NCBI RefSeq assembly: GCF_002844535.1
Contig: NZ_PJNH01000005.1
Span: 19,281 to 83,280, forward strand
Length of the DNA: 64,000 bases
Direction of reading: 5' to 3'
Origin: Halalkalibacillus sediminis
Lineage (GTDB): Bacteria > Bacillota > Bacilli > Bacillales > Alkalibacillaceae
Shown in pieces: positions 56,497 to 64,000 of the stretch. Numbering within the stretch: the stretch's first letter is position 1; each line of letters begins with the position of its first letter. The position numbers and the translations under genes are program-made. The notes beneath the pieces are model-generated. The model searched no databases and was not told where the DNA came from. It saw only the letters and a program-made list of their open reading frames with translations.

Positions 56497-56551
56497 AAGA
56501 AACAGTCTATCATTGTATCACTTATTTTACAATGTGTCAATCATGTTACAA

Positions 56552-56582
56552 AGAATAGCAAAGCTCTTGCTTAGCTATTCTG
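56552..56582 (-). terminator. Terminator after radA
   Basis: GAATAGC and GCTATTC (56553-56559, 56574-56580) with inner AAGC/GCTT pairs form a hairpin. TTTG follows on the minus strand, 25-50 bp after the radA stop. Confidence 0.75.
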
Positions 56583-56604
56583 ATGGAACATGAGATAAAT
56601 AATC

Positions 56605-57975
56605 TTAATCAAGTGCTACTTTTAAAGCTTCCTGGAGGGAGTCGACTCCAACTAATTTGACACCTTCAGGCTCCGTGAAGCCACCTAGATTTTTTCGTGG
56701 TAATATGATTCTTTTAAAACCTAATTTACTAGCTTCTTGAACCCGTTGTTCAACTCGAGCTACTCTCCTGATTTCTCCGGTCAGTCCCACCTCACCAATA
56801 AAGGCATCATCAGGCTTTGTTGGCTGATCTCGAAAACTGGAAGCGATACTGATCGAGACGCCTAAATCAATCGCTGGTTCATCCAATTTCACACCGCCAG
56901 CAACCTTTACATACGCATCTTGATTTTGTAAAAGTAACCCAGCCCTTTTCTCTAAAACGGCCATTAATAGTGGAACCCTATTATGATCTAAACCGGTGGC
57001 CATTCTTCTTGAATTCCCGAATTGAGTCGGTGAGATTAGAGCCTGAATTTCTACAAGCATCGGGCGAGTACCTTCCATTGAGGCAACTACAGTTGAGCCC
57101 GCGACACCTTGTGAACGTTCTTCAAGAAAGATTTCAGAAGGGTTCGCAACTTCCACCAGACCTTCTTCTTTCATTTCAAAAATACCCATTTCATGAGTAC
57201 TTCCAAAGCGGTTTTTTACACTTCGTAAAATCCTGAATGAATGGTGGCGCTCTCCTTCGAAATACAATACTGTATCTACCATATGTTCTAATAACCTAGG
57301 TCCTGCGATGGCACCTTCCTTCGTTACATGTCCGACAATGAAAATAGGTATCCCTTTTGTTTTGGCCACTTTCATCAACATGCTGGTACATTCCCGCACC
57401 TGAGAAACCGAACCAGGAGCTGAAGTAACTGCATCATGGTATATCGTTTGAATAGAGTCAATGACTACAAAGTCTGGATCCATATCCTCGATTGCATCTA
57501 CGACATATTCCAAATTTGTTTCGGCCATCACATACAGCTGATCCTCTTTAATCGAAAGACGATCAGCTCTTAACTTAGTTTGCTTTTCTGATTCCTCGCC
57601 TGAAATGTATAAAACACTTAGCGGGCGATTGGCTAACTGTGCTGAGACTTGGAGTAATAGTGTGGATTTTCCGATACCAGGGTCTCCGCCAATCAATACT
57701 AGCGAACCAGGAACTACCCCTCCACCTAGCACTCGGTTCAATTCATTCATTTCAGTAGTAATTCTTTTCTCCTTCTGGGAGGAGATTTTATTGATTGCAC
57801 TCGGCTTTTTACGATTTTGTTGGTTTGATCCTAAGCCTCTTTTGTCATTTTTCTCTGACCTTACTTTCTCTTCCACCATCGTGTTCCATTGCTGACATCC
57901 AGGGCATTTCCCCATCCATTTCGGCGATTCGTAGCCACATTCTTGGCATAAAAAAATTACTTTAGCTTTTGCCAT
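56605..57975 (-). CDS. radA: DNA repair protein RadA
   Basis: ATP-dependent branch-migration helicase for recombinational repair. The 456 residues have a C4 zinc finger (Cys10, 13, 24, 27), Walker [11 protein letters not shown] (about 97-105), the RadA-specific [15 protein letters not shown] and a C-terminal Lon-like domain ([19 protein letters not shown]). It follows clpC after a terminator. Unlike in B. subtilis, disA does not follow. Confidence 0.97.
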   Translation of the reverse strand: MAKAKVIFLCQECGYESPKWMGKCPGCQQWNTMVEEKVRSEKNDKRGLGSNQQNRKKPSAINKISSQKEKRITTEMNELNRVLGGGVVPGSLVLIGGDPGIGKSTLLLQVSAQLANRPLSVLYISGEESEKQTKLRADRLSIKEDQLYVMAETNLEYVVDAIEDMDPDFVVIDSIQTIYHDAVTSAPGSVSQVRECTSMLMKVAKTKGIPIFIVGHVTKEGAIAGPRLLEHMVDTVLYFEGERHHSFRILRSVKNRFGSTHEMGIFEMKEEGLVEVANPSEIFLEERSQGVAGSTVVASMEGTRPMLVEIQALISPTQFGNSRRMATGLDHNRVPLLMAVLEKRAGLLLQNQDAYVKVAGGVKLDEPAIDLGVSISIASSFRDQPTKPDDAFIGEVGLTGEIRRVARVEQRVQEASKLGFKRIILPRKNLGGFTEPEGVKLVGVDSLQEALKVALD

Positions 57976-58057
57976 ATCTCTATTCTCCCCTACAATACAT
58001 CTTAATTTATATCATAACATTTCATACGTAAAATCACGGGCGAGTTGAAAATAATGA

Positions 58058-58107
58058 GAAAAACTTGGCTACTCGTCAAGTCCTAATGGCGAAAGCCCTA
58101 GTTTTTC
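58058..58107. other. Compact three-stem structured element upstream of radA
   Basis: An outer 8-bp stem GAAAAACT/AGTTTTTC (58058-58065, 58100-58107) encloses two inner hairpins: CTTG...CAAG (58064-58080) and GGC-GAAA-GCC with a GNRA tetraloop on the plus strand (58088-58097). No terminator or gene explains it. It may be a small interspersed repeat or an RNA structure in the radA leader; either strand could carry it. Confidence 0.45.
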
Positions 58108-58156
58108 ACATACTTTAACTCTTTAAAAAAGTTAAACATTCTTAAAGTATAAATAC

Positions 58157-58194
58157 AAAAGTAGCCGGAGGAAAACATTCCATCCGACTACTTT
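58157..58194 (-). terminator. Terminator after clpC
   Basis: AAAGTAGCCGGA and TCCGACTACTTT pair with one mismatch, followed by TTTTGT on the minus strand. It ends the ctsR-mcsA-mcsB-clpC operon. Confidence 0.88.
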
Positions 58195-58202
58195 ATTAAT
58201 TA

Positions 58203-60650
58203 TCATGCAGTTTCAAATTGCCCTGTCGAAGCAATATAAAATTCTCCATCTTCGTTCACATCTATTTCAACAGATTGACCATTCGCAATAGTCCCCTTCA
58301 GTAACTCTTCAGATAAGAAATCTTCAACATTCTTTTGAAGTGAACGGCGTAACGGTCTTGCGCCGTACTCTAAATCCATACCTTCATTCGAGATTTTCTC
58401 GATTGCGGCATCAGAGAGCGTGAAGGCAATTTCGTGTTCTTTCAAACGCTCTTGCAGCTGTTGAACCATCAATGAAACAATCTTCTTGATATGTTGTTCT
58501 TCCAGTGAGTGGAAGACGATCGTTTCATCAACACGGTTCAAGAATTCAGGACGGAATGCTTTCTTCAATTCATCCATCACTTTTGATTTCATCTCTTTAT
58601 AGTCCGCTGTTGAATCACCCATGCTAAATCCAACATACTTTTCTTTCTTCAGTTCATGTGCACCAACATTTGAAGTCATAATCAGTACAGTGTTTCTGAA
58701 ATCGACGACGCGCCCTTTAGAATCTGTCAATCGACCATCCTCTAATACTTGCAACAGAATGTTGAATACTTCTGGGTGCGCCTTCTCAACCTCATCTAGT
58801 AAAATTACTGAATACGGTTTTTGGCGGACTTTTTCAGTCAACTGGCCACCTTCTTCATATCCTACATAACCTGGAGGTGAACCAACTAATCGAGACGTTG
58901 CATGTTTTTCCATGTACTCAGACATGTCGATACGAACCATTGCATCTTCATCACCGAACATAGATGAAGCTAAAGCTCGCGCTAATTCAGTTTTACCTAC
59001 ACCCGTTGGCCCTAGGAAAATGAAGGAACCAATCGGACGCTTCGGATCTTTCAGACCGGCTCTTGCTCTACGTATCGCTTTCGATACTGCAACTACGGCT
59101 TCATCTTGGCCGATCACTCGGTCATGCAAGGTTTCTTCAAGATTCAGAAGTCGCTCAGTTTCATCTTTAGCGAGTCTAGAGACAGGAACCCCAGTCCATG
59201 TGGAAACGACATGGGCAATGTCTTCAACCATAACTTCTGAGCTTTCTTGACCTTGTTTTTCTTTCCATTTTTCTTTCGTTTTGGTCAACTCATCTTTAAG
59301 TTTTTGTTCTTTATCTCTTAGAGATGCTGCTTTTTCAAACTCTTGGCTTTGTACTGCGGCATCCTTTTCTTTCTTAACTTCTTCTAGACGTTGCTCCAAT
59401 TCTTTTAGATTCGGCGGAGCAGTATAACTTCTTAAACGAACTCTAGAAGCAGCCTCATCAATCAAATCAATCGCTTTATCTGGTAAGAAACGATCCGTAA
59501 TATAACGGTCTGAGAACCTAACAGCACTTTCAATTGAATCATCTGAGATTGTCACTCGGTGGTGAGCTTCATAACGGTCTCTCAACCCTTGTAAAATTTG
59601 CACTGACTCTTCAGGTGTCGGCTCATCAACTTGGATCGGTTGGAAACGACGCTCCAGAGCAGCATCTTTTTCAATATATTTTCTATATTCATCAAGCGTT
59701 GTTGCACCTATACACTGAAGATCTCCACGTGCAAGTGCAGGTTTAAGAATGTTCGATGCATCGATTGCACCTTCAGCGCCACCTGCACCAATTAACGTGT
59801 GTAACTCATCGATGAAAAGAATGATATTTCTTGCTTGGCGAATCTCTTCCATCACTTTTTTCAGACGATCTTCGAATTCACCACGGTATTTAGTACCCGC
59901 AACAACTGTACCCATATCAAGAGTCATTACACGCTTATCGCGTAAGATCTCAGGAACTTCATTGTTTACGATTTGTTGAGCAAGCCCTTCAGCAATCGCT
60001 GTTTTACCTACACCAGGTTCCCCAACTAGTACCGGGTTATTTTTACGACGACGACTTAATACTTGGATTACTCGTTCAATTTCCTTACTTCTGCCAATAA
60101 CCGGGTCAATATTTCCTTCTTGCGCTACGACTGTTAAGTCTCTAGCTAAAGAGTCTAACGTTGGTGTACTCGCATTATTCGATTGTTTCTGATTGCGTTG
60201 GTTTGAAGTGGATTCGTTGCTTCCTAGTAACTGAAGCACTTGTTGGCGAGCTTTATTCAAGCTAACGCCTAAGTTATTGAATACTCTTGCAGCTACGCCT
60301 TCACCTTCACGGATAAGTCCGAGAAGTATGTGTTCAGTACCTACAAATGAGTGATTCAACTTGCGAGCTTCATCCATAGACAACTCAATCACTTTTTTTG
60401 CACGAGGTGTGTAATGGATGGTTTGGCTTGTGTTCGTACCTTTTCCAATAAGTTGCTCAACCTCTTGCTGTATCTGATCAGAAGAGACATTTAATGATTG
60501 CAACGCCTTCGCAGCAATCCCTTCACCTTCCTTAATCAAACCTAATAAAATATGTTCAGTACCTATATTGTTGTGGCTAAGTCGAATTGCTTCTTCTTGC
60601 GACAATGCTAATACTTTTTGAGCTCTCTCAGTAAATCTTCCAAACATCAT
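58203..60650 (-). CDS. clpC: ATP-dependent Clp protease ATPase subunit ClpC
   Basis: Hexameric AAA+ unfoldase that feeds ClpP and degrades phosphoarginine-tagged proteins, including CtsR. The 815 residues have two N-terminal repeats, Walker [14 protein letters not shown] (first ring), a coiled middle domain with [20 protein letters not shown], and Walker [14 protein letters not shown] (second ring). It starts [11 protein letters not shown], with GGGAGG upstream. Confidence 0.98.
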   Translation of the reverse strand: MMFGRFTERAQKVLALSQEEAIRLSHNNIGTEHILLGLIKEGEGIAAKALQSLNVSSDQIQQEVEQLIGKGTNTSQTIHYTPRAKKVIELSMDEARKLNHSFVGTEHILLGLIREGEGVAARVFNNLGVSLNKARQQVLQLLGSNESTSNQRNQKQSNNASTPTLDSLARDLTVVAQEGNIDPVIGRSKEIERVIQVLSRRRKNNPVLVGEPGVGKTAIAEGLAQQIVNNEVPEILRDKRVMTLDMGTVVAGTKYRGEFEDRLKKVMEEIRQARNIILFIDELHTLIGAGGAEGAIDASNILKPALARGDLQCIGATTLDEYRKYIEKDAALERRFQPIQVDEPTPEESVQILQGLRDRYEAHHRVTISDDSIESAVRFSDRYITDRFLPDKAIDLIDEAASRVRLRSYTAPPNLKELEQRLEEVKKEKDAAVQSQEFEKAASLRDKEQKLKDELTKTKEKWKEKQGQESSEVMVEDIAHVVSTWTGVPVSRLAKDETERLLNLEETLHDRVIGQDEAVVAVSKAIRRARAGLKDPKRPIGSFIFLGPTGVGKTELARALASSMFGDEDAMVRIDMSEYMEKHATSRLVGSPPGYVGYEEGGQLTEKVRQKPYSVILLDEVEKAHPEVFNILLQVLEDGRLTDSKGRVVDFRNTVLIMTSNVGAHELKKEKYVGFSMGDSTADYKEMKSKVMDELKKAFRPEFLNRVDETIVFHSLEEQHIKKIVSLMVQQLQERLKEHEIAFTLSDAAIEKISNEGMDLEYGARPLRRSLQKNVEDFLSEELLKGTIANGQSVEIDVNEDGEFYIASTGQFETA

Positions 60651-60669
60651 TTATGATTACCTCCCTTTA

Positions 60670-61734
60670 TTATCCTTCTAATTTTAGTCGTTCGCGTATT
60701 AAATTTGATCGGAAAACATCTCGCTCGCGTGGCGTCAATGTTTTCTTTGCATAGTGTTGCAGAAATCCTGGCTGGGTCAATACCATCAGCTCATTCAAAA
60801 TATTCTTCGGTATTTCTTTAATCAAACCTAAATCTATTCCTAATCGTAAATCCGATAAACATTTAGCGGCTTCTTTTGATTCAATCACTCGACTATTTGC
60901 AAGAATACCATAAGATCTGAAAACACGGTCTTCTAACTGTATACCCGATTGGTTCTGAATCCATTCACGCGCTTTTCGCTCGCTAGCAATGACTTGCTTC
61001 ACAACACTGCGTAGATCCTCTACAATATCCTCTTCTGATTTACCTAAGGTTGTTTGATTCGATATTTGATATAACTGACCAAGGGCTTCGCTACCTTCAC
61101 CATATATCCCTCTGACCACCAACCCTAATTTGTTGATTTCAGGGACAATCGAACTCATTTGGTTCGTCATTGATAAGGCTGGTAAATGCATCATGACTGA
61201 AGCTCTTAGACCTGTGCCGACATTCGTAGGACAACTTGTTAAATACCCTTTGGACTCATCAAATGCGTATTTCACTCTTTCTTCGACCCAGTCATCAAGA
61301 TCCAGTGCAGTCTTCAGAGCAGTAGACAATTCAAAGCCTGGATAATATAGCTGTATTCTTAGATGGTCTTCCTCATTCACCATGATGGAAGCTTGCTCGT
61401 TTTGAGAAATCAGCGCCGCACCAGTTTCATTGTTCTCTGCAAGGTTAGGGCTGATTAAATGTTTTTCAACCAAAACCCTTTTTTCAACCGGCTCAAGCTC
61501 TGACATACGCACCAACTTCATTTGTTTAAAGTCCTGAAATGATTGGTTTGTAAGCTCCTGATCCATGTATTCTAATACTTTATTCAAAGAATCTTTATCA
61601 CTACTAGTCGGAAAAGGGACCTGCTCTAAATTTCGCGCCAATCTAATGCGGCTACTTAACACAATGTCATTGTCTTCACCTTCATTACTCATCCAAGGAC
61701 TAATAGCATCATTAATGAAATCCTTAAGCGACAT
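60670..61734 (-). CDS. mcsB: Protein arginine kinase McsB
   Basis: Phosphorylates arginine residues of damaged proteins and of CtsR, marking them for ClpCP. The 354-residue protein of the guanido-kinase fold has [12 protein letters not shown], the catalytic-cysteine region [20 protein letters not shown] and the C-terminal [15 protein letters not shown], a phosphoarginine-docking type motif. It overlaps mcsA as TAATG; McsA is its activator. Confidence 0.97.
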   Translation of the reverse strand: MSLKDFINDAISPWMSNEGEDNDIVLSSRIRLARNLEQVPFPTSSDKDSLNKVLEYMDQELTNQSFQDFKQMKLVRMSELEPVEKRVLVEKHLISPNLAENNETGAALISQNEQASIMVNEEDHLRIQLYYPGFELSTALKTALDLDDWVEERVKYAFDESKGYLTSCPTNVGTGLRASVMMHLPALSMTNQMSSIVPEINKLGLVVRGIYGEGSEALGQLYQISNQTTLGKSEEDIVEDLRSVVKQVIASERKAREWIQNQSGIQLEDRVFRSYGILANSRVIESKEAAKCLSDLRLGIDLGLIKEIPKNILNELMVLTQPGFLQHYAKKTLTPRERDVFRSNLIRERLKLEG

Positions 61735-62276
61735 TATGAATCACCGCCTTTTTGTTGAGGATTGTTTATTTCTTCATGAAGACTTCTGATTTCATCACGT
61801 ATTTTTGCAGCCTCTTCGAATTCTTCTTGTTGAATCAGCTGTTGAAGTTTCTCTTTCAATTGGTTTAATTCTCGTTCCTTGTGTAACTTTCCTCCTAAAC
61901 GTTTTGGTACTTTACCAACATGTTTAGTATTGCCACTGTGGACACGTTTAAAGATAGGGTCCAAATAAGCTTCAAATGCCTTGTAACAATTACTGCATCC
62001 GAATTTTCCCTTACTTCTGAACTCCTCATACGACATACCGCAGCGGTCGCACACTAAGCTTCTAGAAGGATGTACTTTTTGTTTTTGATTTAGATTTTGA
62101 TCAAACGGAAACATTCCAGTCAGAAATTGATGAATCGACATACCACCATTTGGTAAACCCATGTTTCCATCCTGACTAGCGCAATCTTGACATAAATGGA
62201 TTTCGGATTTCTCACCATTAATCACTTGTGTGTAATGAACAGCTGCATCATTTTCCTGACAGCGTTGACATTTCAT
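61734..62276 (-). CDS. mcsA: McsB activator McsA
   Basis: Zinc-binding activator of McsB. It has about 180 residues from ATG 62276 ([18 protein letters not shown]), 4 bases after GGGAGGGTC. Four Cys-x2-Cys pairs (CQRC, CQDC, CDRC, CSNC) form two zinc sites. A C-terminal UVR motif ([20 protein letters not shown]) binds ClpC-type partners in the family. Confidence 0.96.
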   Translation of the reverse strand: MKCQRCQENDAAVHYTQVINGEKSEIHLCQDCASQDGNMGLPNGGMSIHQFLTGMFPFDQNLNQKQKVHPSRSLVCDRCGMSYEEFRSKGKFGCSNCYKAFEAYLDPIFKRVHSGNTKHVGKVPKRLGGKLHKERELNQLKEKLQQLIQQEEFEEAAKIRDEIRSLHEEINNPQQKGGDS

Positions 62277-62291
62277 GCTTGACCCTCCCAA

Positions 62292-62756
62292 TCAATCTAG
62301 AATCTTTATGGTCATTAATAATTCTTTGAAAATTTTAGCTCTAAGTTCATCCCGAGCAGGTAGTGGTATTGATAAAATTTGACGATGCATTATTTTGGAC
62401 ATCAACCTTGCTTCACGCGCTGTCAGCAACTCTTCTTCATACAACCTTTCAATTAAGTCAAGGCTGGCTTGCTGACTTAATTGTTGATTACTTAATAACA
62501 TCATTTCGTCAATAATTTCTGCCTTCGATTTTGGAGTTAGGCGGATAATCCTTATATAGCCACCACCACCCCTTTTACTTTCAACAATATACCCTTTTTC
62601 CACTGTAAAACGCGTTTTTATAACATAATTGATTTGAGATGGTACACATTCAAATTGGTCTGCAATTTCACTTCTCTTTATTTCTATTACATCTCCATTG
62701 CTTGATTGAATGATTTTTTTAAGATAATCCTCTATGATGTCAGAAATATTTCGCAA
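62292..62756 (-). CDS. ctsR: Heat-shock repressor CtsR
   Basis: Dimeric repressor of clp genes and of its own operon. It has 154 residues from TTG 62756 (LRNISDIIEDYLKK), 6 bases after GGAGGGGG; this equals the B. subtilis length. A GTG at 62774 overlaps the ribosome-binding site and is unlikely. The winged helix-turn-helix has EIADQFECVPSQINYVI and the wing ESKRGGGGYIRI, which carries the DNA-contact arginine. The C-terminal half forms the dimer. Confidence 0.97.
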   Translation of the reverse strand: MRNISDIIEDYLKKIIQSSNGDVIEIKRSEIADQFECVPSQINYVIKTRFTVEKGYIVESKRGGGGYIRIIRLTPKSKAEIIDEMMLLSNQQLSQQASLDLIERLYEEELLTAREARLMSKIMHRQILSIPLPARDELRAKIFKELLMTIKILD

Positions 62757-62803
62757 GGTGCACCCCCTCCTCACTAGAATGAATCAATTTATTTTGATCT
62801 TAA

Positions 62804-62840
62804 TTTGACTTTGACTATCTTTGACTATAATTTTATTATA
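62804..62840 (-). promoter_or_regulatory. CtsR operator and promoter of the ctsR operon
   Basis: The minus strand holds AGTCAAAGATAGTCAAA (62810-62826), an exact match to the CtsR heptad direct repeat. A third heptad, AGTCAAA, overlaps it at 62804-62810. A TATAAT -10 box lies at 62835-62840 with a weak -35 (TTTGCA) 17 bp further up, so the operator covers the transcription start. CtsR would therefore repress its own operon. Confidence 0.9.
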
Positions 62841-63002
62841 CTCATTTTCTATTGTGATGCAAAGGGATTTGCTTCAAACATAAAACTTTTTCAAAAGATG
62901 GTTCTCAAACAACCTTAACGACTGATATGGCTGGGTTCTACAAGTATTCATCAGTTGAAAATAAATGCATTTACACAATATATTCGAATGAGCGAAAATT
63001 AA

Positions 63003-63028
63003 AAAAGCCTCCATTTTCATGGAGACTT
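63003..63028 (-). terminator. Terminator after the mgtC-like gene
   Basis: CCTCCAT/ATGGAG with flanking A and T tracts forms a short hairpin followed by six T residues on the minus strand, directly after the stop codon. Confidence 0.85.
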
Positions 63029-63721
63029 TTATCTTTCGTATACATAGGTTACATGTTCTAATTGACTAATACTATCCAAAATATCATTTTTACTGAATTC
63101 CTGATTTTTCTCTAATTCAAGGTATACATTTCTTTGGTCATTACCTTCGGATTCAATCTCTAATCGTTTGATAAGTAATTCAAATTCATCAAAAATATCA
63201 AGCACTTTCCCAATGTGAACATCTTTTCTGATCATCAGATGAATAAAATTATCTGACTTCTTTTTAGTGAAATGTTTTTCAAATGAATTTAGGAAAATTA
63301 AACTTAGTAACACTACAATTGTTGCTAAAATAGCTAGAGGGTACATTCCTGCTCCCACTACTAATCCTAAGCCTGCAACTGTCCATATTGAAGCCGCAGT
63401 TGTTAATCCTCTAATTGTTACCCCATGGACCATGATAGTACCTGCACCAAGAAAACCAATTCCACTAATAACATATGAAGGGATTCTGGCCGGATCAAAT
63501 CTTATCGTGTCATATTGGGTTATATAAGCTTCAAATCCATAAATTGAAAGAAGCATCATAATGCACGCTCCGACTCCTACCAGTATATGAGTCCTAAAAC
63601 CTGCAGAATGCTTTTTCAGTTCTCTTTCAAAGCCGATCAATCCACATAATAAGGTAGCCAATAATGTCCTAAGCAACATTACATCGAAATTTTCCCCTAA
63701 AAATTCTTTTAGAAGCTCCAT
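63029..63721 (-). CDS. MgtC/SapB family membrane protein
   Basis: A 230-residue protein with about five membrane segments in the first 145 residues. The family motifs GLIGFERELKKHSAGFRTHI and GIGFLGAGTIMV are present, followed by a C-terminal soluble domain of about 80 residues. Relatives influence magnesium homeostasis or ATP synthase in other bacteria; the role here is unknown. It sits alone between the rRNA operon and ctsR, with its own terminator. A TATAAT at 63818-63823 without a clear -35 may be its -10 box. Confidence 0.88.
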   Translation of the reverse strand: MELLKEFLGENFDVMLLRTLLATLLCGLIGFERELKKHSAGFRTHILVGVGACIMMLLSIYGFEAYITQYDTIRFDPARIPSYVISGIGFLGAGTIMVHGVTIRGLTTAASIWTVAGLGLVVGAGMYPLAILATIVVLLSLIFLNSFEKHFTKKKSDNFIHLMIRKDVHIGKVLDIFDEFELLIKRLEIESEGNDQRNVYLELEKNQEFSKNDILDSISQLEHVTYVYER

Positions 63722-63873
63722 AGCTATTCCCCATCCTTAATTTGTTAAGTACTGAATCAATTTTTTAGGTCTTATAATTCTTATTCAATAAATATTAATT
63801 TTATAAGATTATCTAGAATTATACAAATAAATATCTTATGATAACCGGTTAAAACAGTATTTCGTTACAAGAA

Positions 63874-63902
63874 AAGCCAAGAAGATATTGTCTTCTTGGC
63901 TT
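63874..63902 (-). terminator. Terminator of the rRNA operon
   Basis: A 12-bp perfect stem AAGCCAAGAAGA/TCTTCTTGGCTT with a five-base loop, followed by TTCTTG on the minus strand, 8-10 bp after the 5S end. Confidence 0.9.
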
Positions 63903-63910
63903 GTTTCGAT

Positions 63911-64000
63911 TGCCCGGCAGCGTCCTACTCTCACAGGGGAAGAACCCCAACTACCATCGGCGCTAGAGAGCTTAACGGCTGTGTTCGGCATGGGAACAGG
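63911..64000 (-). rRNA. rrf: 5S ribosomal RNA, 5' end beyond window edge
   Basis: The minus strand reads CCTGTTCCCATGCCGAACAC at the window edge, then GCGCCGATGGTAGT and GTGAGAGTAGGACGCTGCC, the conserved 5S core and 3' stem. About 90 of the usual 115-117 bases are present. It is the tail of an rRNA operon that lies upstream (to the right), as at the rrn-ctsR junction of B. subtilis. Confidence 0.95.

Overview
The window is about 64 kb of a low-to-medium GC Firmicute chromosome from the family Bacillaceae. Gene order, protein lengths and regulatory RNAs match the replication-origin-proximal region of Bacillus subtilis. Several proteins look like those of halotolerant Halobacillus/Virgibacillus/Pontibacillus-type lineages, but the genus cannot be fixed from sequence alone. 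Every gene lies on the minus strand, so transcription runs from high to low coordinates.

In transcription order, the right edge (64000) holds the 3' part of a 5S rRNA and its terminator, then an MgtC/SapB-type membrane protein. Next comes the CtsR-controlled protein-quality operon ctsR-mcsA-mcsB-clpC, followed by radA. A second unit has yacL, a fused ispD-ispF gene and gltX. A cysteine T-box then leads into cysE-cysS-mrnC-rlmB-rae1, followed by sigH, rpmG-secE, nusG, rplK-rplA, an L10 leader with rplJ-rplL, a small methyltransferase gene, rpoB-rpoC, an L7Ae-like gene, rpsL-rpsG-fusA-tuf, and the full S10-spc-alpha cluster (rpsJ to rplQ, including secY, adk, map, infA and rpoA). The ECF transporter module ecfA1-ecfA2-ecfT and truA follow.

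Immediately after truA comes the purine biosynthesis operon purEKBCSQLFMNH. It is controlled by PurBox-like sites and a guanine-type riboswitch, and purH runs off the left edge.

Most of the content is conserved core machinery: transcription, translation, secretion, proteostasis and purine synthesis. I found no new defence or metabolic system. The unusual points are: two 21-bp tandem repeat arrays inside the pur operon; a PurR operator built into the end of truA; two copies of a MITE-like element with about 17-bp terminal inverted repeats, both placed just after a terminator; an in-frame IspD-IspF fusion that still carries a Shine-Dalgarno and TTG start for ispF; absence of disA between radA and yacL; absence of rplM-rpsI after truA; and an Asp-to-Tyr change in the rifampicin-binding cluster of RpoB.
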